Assembly (NCBI GenBank): GCA_021647265.1
Contig: JAKIVA010000003.1
Span: 26,896 to 90,895 of the forward strand
Length of the DNA stretch: 64,000 nucleotides
Direction of reading: 5' to 3'
DNA from: Lutibacter sp.
GTDB lineage: Bacteria; Bacteroidota; Bacteroidia; Flavobacteriales; Flavobacteriaceae
Part shown: piece after piece, positions 25,777 through 32,382 of the stretch
Numbering within the stretch: the stretch's first letter is position 1
How the letters are laid out: the number at the start of each line of letters is the position of its first letter
Translations under genes and position numbers: made by a program
Notes under the pieces: model-generated
What the model was told of the DNA's origin: nothing
Databases searched by the model: none
What the model saw: the letters and a program-made list of their open reading frames with translations, nothing else

Positions 25777-26283
25777 TTAATTAAAACTGAAAAAAGCAGC
25801 TTTATATTCCCAAAATATTGAAATAAATAAACCGGTAAAAATTGTGGCTGCAATAAACTTTAAAAAGGAAGAGGTTAAAAACCCGATAAAAGAGCCAAAA
25901 GCTGCTTTTAGTGCTTTGCCAGAATTTTTTTCTTGAATCATCTCCCCAATATAAGCACCAAGAAATGGTCCAATAATAATCCCAAAAGGGCCTAAAAATA
26001 TAATTCCAATAATTAGTCCTACCATTGTGCCTATTACCCCATACCTAGTTCCTCCAAATTTTTTGGTACCCATTGCAGGAATGAAATAATCTATAATCCA
26101 TATTATAACCGCAATACCGAGTGTAATACCTAAAAAGGTCCAATTCATAGGAACTACACTTGTTAAATGTAATAGGAGTAAACCAAGCCAGCTTGTTAGA
26201 GGGCCAGGTAATACAGGTAAAAATGAGCCGATAATTCCAAGCAAAGCAAATAAAAAACCTATAATTAAGAGGAAAATGTCCAT
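25777..26283 (-). CDS. DUF456 family membrane protein
   Basis: 168 aa, almost entirely hydrophobic, with about four membrane segments (residues ~2-30, ~35-70, ~85-115, ~130-160). Family marks are LPVLPGPLTSWLGLLLLH near the N-terminus, GTRYGVIGTMVGLIIG and FGIIIGPFLGAYIGE, the glycine-rich pattern of DUF456. Function is unknown in the family. It is convergent with parE and divergent from the BlaI operon, whose operators lie 60-130 nt upstream of its ATG. Confidence 0.85.
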   Translation of the reverse strand: MDIFLLIIGFLFALLGIIGSFLPVLPGPLTSWLGLLLLHLTSVVPMNWTFLGITLGIAVIIWIIDYFIPAMGTKKFGGTRYGVIGTMVGLIIGIIFLGPFGIIIGPFLGAYIGEMIQEKNSGKALKAAFGSFIGFLTSSFLKFIAATIFTGLFISIFWEYKAAFFSFN

Positions 26284-26345
26284 ACGCTAATTTAGCATTT
26301 TGAATGTTATTTCAAAAATAATTACTACTTAATATTTAAATTAAC

Positions 26346-26410
26346 AACTAAAAAATTAGTTTAAACTAAATATTTAGTTATATTTGTATTGTTAAACTAA
26401 AAAATTAGTT
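26346..26410 (+). promoter_or_regulatory. blaI promoter with three palindromic operators
   Basis: Three 16-bp palindromes lie in 65 bp: AACTAAAAAATTAGTT at 26346-26361, AACTAAATATTTAGTT at 26364-26379, and AACTAAAAAATTAGTT again at 26395-26410. The -7 element TATATTTG (26379-26386) begins at the last base of the second; the third ends 5 nt before the blaI ATG (26416). Placement around the promoter and the resemblance to dyad sites of BlaI/MecI repressors indicate autoregulation. Confidence 0.8.
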
Positions 26411-26415
26411 AAAGA

Positions 26416-26787
26416 ATGAATAAACAATTAACAAAGGTAGAAGAGCAATTAATGCAAGTTCTGTGGGAATTAAATGAAGCATCTGTTCAGGAAATTATTA
26501 ATAAGCTACCTAATCCTAAACCTGCTTACAATACTGTTTCTACAATAATAAGAATTTTAGAAACTAAAAATTTTGTATCGCACAAACCAAAGGGTAGAGG
26601 CTATATTTACTTTCCTTTGATTCAAAAGAACGATTATAGTAATCAGAGTTTACACAAAATAGTTGACAGTTATTTTGGAGGTTCTTTTAAAAATATGGTA
26701 TCATTCTTTGTTGATAAAAATGATGTTGATTTTAAAGAATTAGATATAATAATGAAAGTTATAAATGATAAAAAAACAGAAAAATGA
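26416..26787 (+). CDS. BlaI/MecI-family transcriptional repressor
   Basis: 123 aa. The winged-helix N-terminus LTKVEEQLMQVLWELNEASVQEIINKLP and PAYNTVSTIIRILETKNFVSHKPKGRGYIYFPLI match BlaI/MecI repressors; the C-terminal ~45 residues form the dimerisation arm. It should bind the three palindromes in its promoter and be inactivated by proteolysis triggered by the adjacent BlaR1-like sensor (established mechanism for the family). The stop overlaps the next start by 4 nt (ATGA). No beta-lactamase gene is adjacent, so resistance is not implied. Confidence 0.92.
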   Translation: MNKQLTKVEEQLMQVLWELNEASVQEIINKLPNPKPAYNTVSTIIRILETKNFVSHKPKGRGYIYFPLIQKNDYSNQSLHKIVDSYFGGSFKNMVSFFVDKNDVDFKELDIIMKVINDKKTEK

Positions 26788-28292
26788 TAAATTATATAGT
26801 ACAGGTAGTCCTTTTTCAGGCATTATTTTTAGCAGTATATGATTTCTTTTTACAAAAAGAAACGTTTTTTAAGTGGAATCGATTTTATTTATTAAGTACA
26901 CCCATATTATCGTTTATCATACCATTGTTAAAGTTTGAAAGTATCCAAAAAACAATTCCACAAGAGTACATAGAGCAATTGCCAACAGTGTTTTTAAATC
27001 CGCAGGAAGTTATTGTGCAAGCCAATAAGTACAGTTCAGCACCCAATCATTTAGCAATAATTTTTTATGTTGGACTTGCTTTATTTTTAGTCTTATTTTT
27101 AATTAAACTATTTAAAATATTCCAATTAATTGCAACAAATAAAGTGCTTAAAAAAGAAAATTACTCTTTAGTATTGTTAGATAACAGACAATCAGCTTTT
27201 TCATTTTTCAACTATATTTTTATAAATAAACACTTGTTAAAAAGTGAGGATTTACAAATAATTAAACATGAGCTTGTACACTGTAAACAAAACCATACAC
27301 TAGATTTATTATTTTTTGAAATCTTAAAAATTGTGTTGTGGTTCAATCCAATGGTGTATGTGTATCAAAAACGCATCACATTATTACACGAATATATATC
27401 GGATGCTGAAGTGGTGTTAAAAACAGATAAAAAAATGTATTTCAATAAATTATTAGCTGAAACTTTTAATGTTGAAAACATTTCGTTTATCAATCAATTT
27501 TTTAAACATTCATTAATCAAAAAAAGAATAGTTATGATTACAAAAGAAAAATCAAAAAAAATGAAACAATTAAAGTATTTATTAATGGTTCCTTTGTTGG
27601 TGAGTATGTTGGTATATGTGTCATGTTCTAATGATTCTCAAATAGATATTGAACAGGTTGAGAAAATTTTAAATGAAGAAAACAGTATTTCAGAAGGAAA
27701 GTATTTTGAAGGTGAAAATGGGTTTAAAATGTTTGTAGGGACACATTTAGTAGGAGAAGTAGTTTCTATCGAGGAATATACGGAAAAAGAGAAGATGGTT
27801 TTTAATAAATTTAAAAATATTGAAAACTCTAAGCTTGAAATAAGTATTATAATAAATGAAAATGGAGACAGGGTTTTTTTCGCTAAAACCAAATATTCTT
27901 CAAATGAGAATAATAAAAAAATTAATGATAATGATGGGTCGATTCCTTTTGCAACAATTGAGGATGTTCCAGTTTTTCCTGGTTGTACAGGAACTAAATT
28001 GCAATTAAGAACATGTTTACAAGAAAAAATAACATCATATGTGAGTTCTAATTTTAATTCTAAATTAGCAAATAGTCTTGGTTTAAAACCTGGTGTAAAA
28101 CGAATTTTTGTAATGTTTAAAATTGATAAAGAAGGAAATATTACAGATGTAAAATCAAGAGCACCTCACCAAAAATTGGCAGATGAAGCAATTAGAGTTA
28201 TAAACTTATTGCCAAAAATGATGCCAGGTAAACAAAATGGAAAGGCTGTAGGTGTTAAATATAGCTTGCCAATTGCTTTTAAAGTTGAATAA
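26784..28292 (+). CDS. BlaR1-like M56 membrane metallopeptidase with C-terminal TonB-like domain
   Basis: 502 aa. Membrane helices at ~2-20, ~30-50, ~90-115 and ~265-282 flank a cytoplasmic zinc protease domain with HELVHCKQNHTLDLL (HExxH) at ~161 and EYISDAE downstream. After the last helix (LLMVPLLVSMLVYVSCS) is a ~220-residue extracytoplasmic part ending in a TonB_C-like domain (residues ~395-500: VFPGCTG ... GVKRIFVMFKIDKEGNITDV ... AFKVE). There is no penicillin-binding sensor domain, so the inducing signal differs from BlaR1. Overlaps blaI, 12 nt before the TPR gene. Confidence 0.88.
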   Translation: MINYIVQVVLFQALFLAVYDFFLQKETFFKWNRFYLLSTPILSFIIPLLKFESIQKTIPQEYIEQLPTVFLNPQEVIVQANKYSSAPNHLAIIFYVGLALFLVLFLIKLFKIFQLIATNKVLKKENYSLVLLDNRQSAFSFFNYIFINKHLLKSEDLQIIKHELVHCKQNHTLDLLFFEILKIVLWFNPMVYVYQKRITLLHEYISDAEVVLKTDKKMYFNKLLAETFNVENISFINQFFKHSLIKKRIVMITKEKSKKMKQLKYLLMVPLLVSMLVYVSCSNDSQIDIEQVEKILNEENSISEGKYFEGENGFKMFVGTHLVGEVVSIEEYTEKEKMVFNKFKNIENSKLEISIIINENGDRVFFAKTKYSSNENNKKINDNDGSIPFATIEDVPVFPGCTGTKLQLRTCLQEKITSYVSSNFNSKLANSLGLKPGVKRIFVMFKIDKEGNITDVKSRAPHQKLADEAIRVINLLPKMMPGKQNGKAVGVKYSLPIAFKVE

Positions 28293-28304
28293 TATAATAG
28301 TATT

Positions 28305-29561
28305 ATGAAAAAGATTATTGTAACATTAATAATACTAATGTTAGCAGTAAAAGCCGAAGCACAGTCTTCGGTTTTTACCGTTGTAGATAGTTTATTACTT
28401 AAAGGAAATTATCAAGAGGCTTTGGTACAATTAGAAAATGAATACAACAAAACAGTTAAGATTTATGCTAAAATAGCTAGCATATATCAATCTATAGGAG
28501 ATTTTAACAAAGCCATTCAATTTTATGAGAAAGCGTTAAATATTGAAGATAGAGAAGCTATAAAAGTAAAATTAGGAGCAGTGTATAATTCAGCAGGATT
28601 TTCATCCAAAGCAATTTTAATTTATGAGGATATTATAAAAATAGATACTTCAAATTTATTGGTAGCAAATAGCTTAGGTAAATTGTATTTAGTTAAAAAG
28701 AAAGCAACAAGAGCAGAGAAAATATTTCAGTTTTTAATAAAAAAAGATACAGTAAATCCAAATTATCCATATCAATTGGCAAAATCTTTAGCGAAACAAA
28801 GTAAAAAATTAGCAATGGGACAAAGCTATTTAGATGCTTATAATCTAGATACCCTTCACCTTAAAAGTATTTATGAATTGGCTAAGTTTTTTAAAGAACT
28901 AAAATATAGAGATTCAACAATGTTGTTTATAAATAAAGGGTTGAAAATTGATAGTGTAAATGTCAATTTTTTGCAATTAAAAGCTAATGTGTTGTATTTT
29001 TCAAAAGATTTTAAAGGCGCAATAACATATTTAAATAAATTGGATAGTTTAAATTTTAGATCTATAAACACCTATGAAATGTATGGGATGTGTTATTTAA
29101 ATTTGAAAGACCATAATTTGGCAGAAAAATATTTTCAAAAAGCGTTAAGACTTGAAAGAAATAACTCTAAATTATTATATAGATTGGGAGCTTTGTATTA
29201 TGAAAAGAAAGATTTTAATTTGGCTAAATTATATTTAACACAGTCTATTATGTACGGAAGAGCTGATTTGGATAAACAATTTCTTTTATCTGGGAAAATT
29301 GCTAAAGATGAATTTAATTTGAAGGTTGCAATTAAATTTTTTAAAGAGGCTGTTAAATACAATAGGAACAATTTAAATGCTTTATTTCAATTAGCACTTA
29401 CTTCTGATTCTTATTTTAAGGATAAAAAAATAGCGTATAAATACTATAAAGATTTTGTTCAGAGGTTTGAAGGGAAAAATAAAAAATTGACTTTATATGC
29501 AAAGAATAGAATTAAAGAGATAAAAAAAGAATACTTTATTAAAGGTGAAATTGTTGAGTAA
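28305..29561 (+). CDS. Exported TPR protein of the BlaI/BlaR1-like operon
   Basis: 418 aa. Signal peptide at residues 1-20 (ends AEAQS). The rest is tandem TPR helices from ~25 to ~405, e.g. GDFNKAIQFYEKALNIEDRE, DHNLAEKYFQKALRLERNN and FNLAKLYLTQSIMYGRAD. It is probably a periplasmic protein-protein scaffold. It follows the BlaR1-like gene by 12 nt and precedes the small lipoprotein by 39 nt, so it belongs to the same signalling unit. No catalytic motif is visible. Confidence 0.82.
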   Translation: MKKIIVTLIILMLAVKAEAQSSVFTVVDSLLLKGNYQEALVQLENEYNKTVKIYAKIASIYQSIGDFNKAIQFYEKALNIEDREAIKVKLGAVYNSAGFSSKAILIYEDIIKIDTSNLLVANSLGKLYLVKKKATRAEKIFQFLIKKDTVNPNYPYQLAKSLAKQSKKLAMGQSYLDAYNLDTLHLKSIYELAKFFKELKYRDSTMLFINKGLKIDSVNVNFLQLKANVLYFSKDFKGAITYLNKLDSLNFRSINTYEMYGMCYLNLKDHNLAEKYFQKALRLERNNSKLLYRLGALYYEKKDFNLAKLYLTQSIMYGRADLDKQFLLSGKIAKDEFNLKVAIKFFKEAVKYNRNNLNALFQLALTSDSYFKDKKIAYKYYKDFVQRFEGKNKKLTLYAKNRIKEIKKEYFIKGEIVE

Positions 29562-29600
29562 CATAAAATGTTGTATTTTCACTTGTGGAAATAAATACAT

Positions 29601-30074
29601 ATGTTGAAACAATTAGCTGCTTTATTTTTTTTGTTGTCATTATTGGTGTCGTGTTCTTATTTTGAGAAAAAGTCGGAAATGACACCTATCCAAGAAGTAG
29701 ATACAATAGTTGATTTTAGTACTGTTGATGCCTTTCCTCTATTCCCAAAATGTAAAGATATTCCATCACGGAGCAAACAGCGAATTTGTTTTCAACTAGA
29801 AATGTCACAGTATATTTACGCATCCTTAAAACAATTTAAACTAAATGCTAAAGAGCTGGTAAATGATACTGTATTGGTGAAATTAAGAATCAATATTTTG
29901 GGAAAAACAAGTCTTTCAAGCATTCAAATTTCAAAAGAAACAAAAGAATTATTACCAAATTTTGATAGCTTAATAAAGGTAAGTTTACTGAGTTTACCAA
30001 CATTACAACCAGCAATAAAAAGAAATATGCCAGTTGCAACAGAATTTACATTACCAATAATTTTGAAAAATTAG
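29601..30074 (+). CDS. Lipoprotein related to the TonB_C-like end of the BlaR1-like sensor
   Basis: 157 aa. Lipobox LLVSC gives Cys18 as the lipidated residue. Residues ~45-157 run parallel to the C-terminal domain of the BlaR1-like protein at 26784: FPLFPKCKDI matches its FPGCTG, QRICFQLEMSQYIYASLKQF matches LRTCLQEKITSYVSSNF, LVKLRINILGKTSLSSIQIS matches FKIDKEGNITDVKS, and both end in a LPI(A/I)-type strand. It may bind the same partner as the sensor. Last gene of the operon; converges on obgE with 2 nt between stops. Confidence 0.75.
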   Translation: MLKQLAALFFLLSLLVSCSYFEKKSEMTPIQEVDTIVDFSTVDAFPLFPKCKDIPSRSKQRICFQLEMSQYIYASLKQFKLNAKELVNDTVLVKLRINILGKTSLSSIQISKETKELLPNFDSLIKVSLLSLPTLQPAIKRNMPVATEFTLPIILKN

Positions 30075-30076
30075 AA

Positions 30077-31069
30077 TTATTCATTTAACATCTTCCATAA
30101 GGTATCTTTTAACTCTACTAAACCTTGTTGTGCAATAGATGAAATAAAAAGAGTTTCAATTCCTTTAGGTAATTCTTTTTTAATTTCATCTTTTAGTTCA
30201 TCATCTAACATGTCCGATTTAGAAATAGCAAGTAACCTACTTTTATCTAATAATTCTGGATTGTGTTTTTTGAGTTCATTTAGTAAAATAGCATACTCTT
30301 TATTAATATCATCTGAATCAGCAGGTATTAAAAATAGTAAGGTTGAATTTCTTTCAATATGGCGTAAAAAACGGTGTCCAAGCCCTTTTCCTTCAGCAGC
30401 ACCTTCAATTATTCCAGGGATATCGGCCATTACAAATGTTTGAAAATCACGGTATTTTACAATCCCTAAGTTAGGTTTCAAGGTTGTAAATGCATAATCG
30501 GCAATTTTAGGTTTAGCAGCGGTAAGTACCGAAAGTAATGTAGATTTTCCGGCATTTGGAAAACCAACCAAACCAACATCAGCCAGTAATTTTAATTCTA
30601 ATTGAAACCATCCTTCTTTACCGTCAATTCCAGGTTGTGCATATCGAGGTGTTTGATTTGTAGACGACCTAAAGTTCCAGTTTCCAAGTCCACCCATTCC
30701 GCCTTCTAATAAAATTTGTTCCGTATTTTCAGTCGTAATTTCAAAAAGTATTTCTTGAGTTTCGCTATCTCTCACAATAGTTCCCAAAGGAACATCAACA
30801 TAAACATCGGCACCATCTTTTCCGGTACTTCGTGATTTACTACCATGACCACCATGTTCAGCTCGAAAGTGTTTGTTAAATTTTAAGTGAAATAAGGTCC
30901 ATAAATTAGGGTTAGCGCGTAAAATGATATGTCCACCACGACCACCATCACCACCGTCAGGACCTCCTTTGGTAATGTATTTTTCTCTATGTAAATGTAC
31001 AGATCCACCACCTCCTTTTCCAGAGCTCGCATAAATCTTTGTGTAATCAACAAAATTTCCTTCAGTCAT
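30077..31069 (-). CDS. obgE: Obg-family GTPase
   Basis: 330 aa. Residues 1-155 are the glycine-rich Obg fold (GGGGSVHLHREKYITKGGPD). The G domain follows: G1 GFPNAGKST, switch FTTLKPNLGIV, G3 ADIPGII, and a variant G4 SKSD. The chain ends after the G domain without the OCT extension found in Firmicutes. Obg proteins act in 50S ribosome maturation and stress control. It lies 66 nt downstream of the hpt-adk gene on the same strand, a plausible operon. Confidence 0.95.
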   Translation of the reverse strand: MTEGNFVDYTKIYASSGKGGGGSVHLHREKYITKGGPDGGDGGRGGHIILRANPNLWTLFHLKFNKHFRAEHGGHGSKSRSTGKDGADVYVDVPLGTIVRDSETQEILFEITTENTEQILLEGGMGGLGNWNFRSSTNQTPRYAQPGIDGKEGWFQLELKLLADVGLVGFPNAGKSTLLSVLTAAKPKIADYAFTTLKPNLGIVKYRDFQTFVMADIPGIIEGAAEGKGLGHRFLRHIERNSTLLFLIPADSDDINKEYAILLNELKKHNPELLDKSRLLAISKSDMLDDELKDEIKKELPKGIETLFISSIAQQGLVELKDTLWKMLNE

Positions 31070-31135
31070 TTGTAATAATCTTATTTTGTTTTATTAAATA
31101 AAGAAAAATAAAGATGTTTGTATTGGCAATAGTTT

Positions 31136-32251
31136 TTACAAGTTATCAATTATTTTAGATAATCGCAAAGTAATTTCATCAATACTTCCCACTCCATTAA
31201 CTCCAAAATACTTATTTTGAGCTTGATAGTAATCTTTTAAAATTTCAGTTTTTGTACTGTATTCGTTAAAACGATTACGAATTTTAGCATTATCTTGATC
31301 ATCAGGTCTTCCACTGGTTTTACCTCGCTCCAATAAGCGTTTAACTAACACATCTTCTGGCACTTCTAAAGCAACCATTCCATTAACTATTTCACCTTTC
31401 TCAGCTAAAAATTTGTCGAGTGCTCTTGCTTGAAATTCTGTTCTTGGAAATCCGTCAAAAATAAATCCGTTTGCTCCTAGGCTTTTCTCAACTTCAGCTT
31501 TTAACATTTTTATAGTAACTTCATCGGGTACCAAATTCCCTTTGTCCATGTACCATTGGGCAAGTTTTCCAAGTTCGGTCTTATTTTTAATATGATGCCT
31601 AAATACATCTCCTGTTGAAATATGAACAAGGTTGTATTTTTCTTTTAATATTTTAGCTTGTGTTCCTTTCCCTACGCCAGGAGGGCCAAATAAAACTATA
31701 TTTTTTAATTTTGGCGTGGATGTGAGTTGATAAATATCAGTAAGGTTTCTACCTATACCATCATAATCTAGGCCATAACCAACTATAAATTTATTAGGTA
31801 TTGAAATACCAATATAATCTATAGGTAAATCTTTTTTAAAGACATCTGGTTTAAAGAATAGCGTAGCAATTTTAAGTTGCTTTACTTTTTTATCTTTAAA
31901 AATTTTATATATTTCTTGAAGTGTGTTTCCAGTATCAACAATATCTTCCAAAATCACAACAGTTCTTCCTTCTAAACTCTCATTTAAACCAACTAATTCT
32001 TTTATTTTACCTGTAGAATTGGTTCCTTCATAAGAGGATAGCTTAACAAATGACACTTCACAATTACCGGTATATCGCCTCACAAAATCAGCAACAAACA
32101 TAAAACTTCCATTTAGAATGCCTATAAATAACGGGTTTTCATCTTTACAGTCTTTGTAAACTTGTTTTACTAGTTGTTCTATTACTTCTGTTATTTTTTC
32201 TTCAGAAATATATGTTTTAAAATATTTATCGTGTAGTTTAATAATACTCAT
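31136..32251 (-). CDS. adk: Fused hypoxanthine phosphoribosyltransferase-adenylate kinase
   Basis: 371 aa with two enzymes in one chain. Residues ~1-175 are HPRT: PRPP loop VVILEDIVDTGNTL, plus NKFIVGYGLDYDG near its end. Residues ~183-371 are adenylate kinase: P-loop VLFGPPGVGKGTQA, AMP site HISTGDVFR, DGFPRT, and a short LID with GRPDDQDN. The first salvages hypoxanthine/guanine to IMP/GMP, the second equilibrates AMP, ADP and ATP. There is no stop or frameshift at the junction. Fusions of this kind are known in flavobacteria. A TAAATTTG promoter lies at complement 32267-32274. Confidence 0.95.
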   Translation of the reverse strand: MSIIKLHDKYFKTYISEEKITEVIEQLVKQVYKDCKDENPLFIGILNGSFMFVADFVRRYTGNCEVSFVKLSSYEGTNSTGKIKELVGLNESLEGRTVVILEDIVDTGNTLQEIYKIFKDKKVKQLKIATLFFKPDVFKKDLPIDYIGISIPNKFIVGYGLDYDGIGRNLTDIYQLTSTPKLKNIVLFGPPGVGKGTQAKILKEKYNLVHISTGDVFRHHIKNKTELGKLAQWYMDKGNLVPDEVTIKMLKAEVEKSLGANGFIFDGFPRTEFQARALDKFLAEKGEIVNGMVALEVPEDVLVKRLLERGKTSGRPDDQDNAKIRNRFNEYSTKTEILKDYYQAQNKYFGVNGVGSIDEITLRLSKIIDNL

Positions 32252-32266
32252 GGCATCAATTTATTA

Positions 32267-32274
32267 CAAATTTA
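32267..32274 (-). promoter_or_regulatory. -7 element of the hpt-adk promoter
   Basis: Minus strand TAAATTTG matches TAnnTTTG, 15 nt upstream of the ATG at 32251, giving a leader of roughly 10 nt. Confidence 0.55.
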
Positions 32275-32330
32275 AGAATCAATAAAGAATAATAGATTTT
32301 ATTTTGAATTTATTTGCTAATTTGAAATAC

Positions 32331-32362
32331 AAAAACCGTTTTGACAATTCAAAACGGTTTTT
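32331..32362 (-). terminator. Intrinsic terminator after secDF
   Basis: A perfect 14-bp stem AAAAACCGTTTTGA / TCAAAACGGTTTTT with a 4-nt loop lies 21 nt past the secDF stop; on the minus strand it ends in T5. Confidence 0.8.
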
Positions 32363-32382
32363 GATAGCTTGTTTATTTTTTA

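Noticed and set aside
26784..28292. Beta-lactam resistance sensor
   Set aside because: The penicillin-binding sensor domain of true BlaR1/MecR1 is absent and no beta-lactamase gene is nearby.
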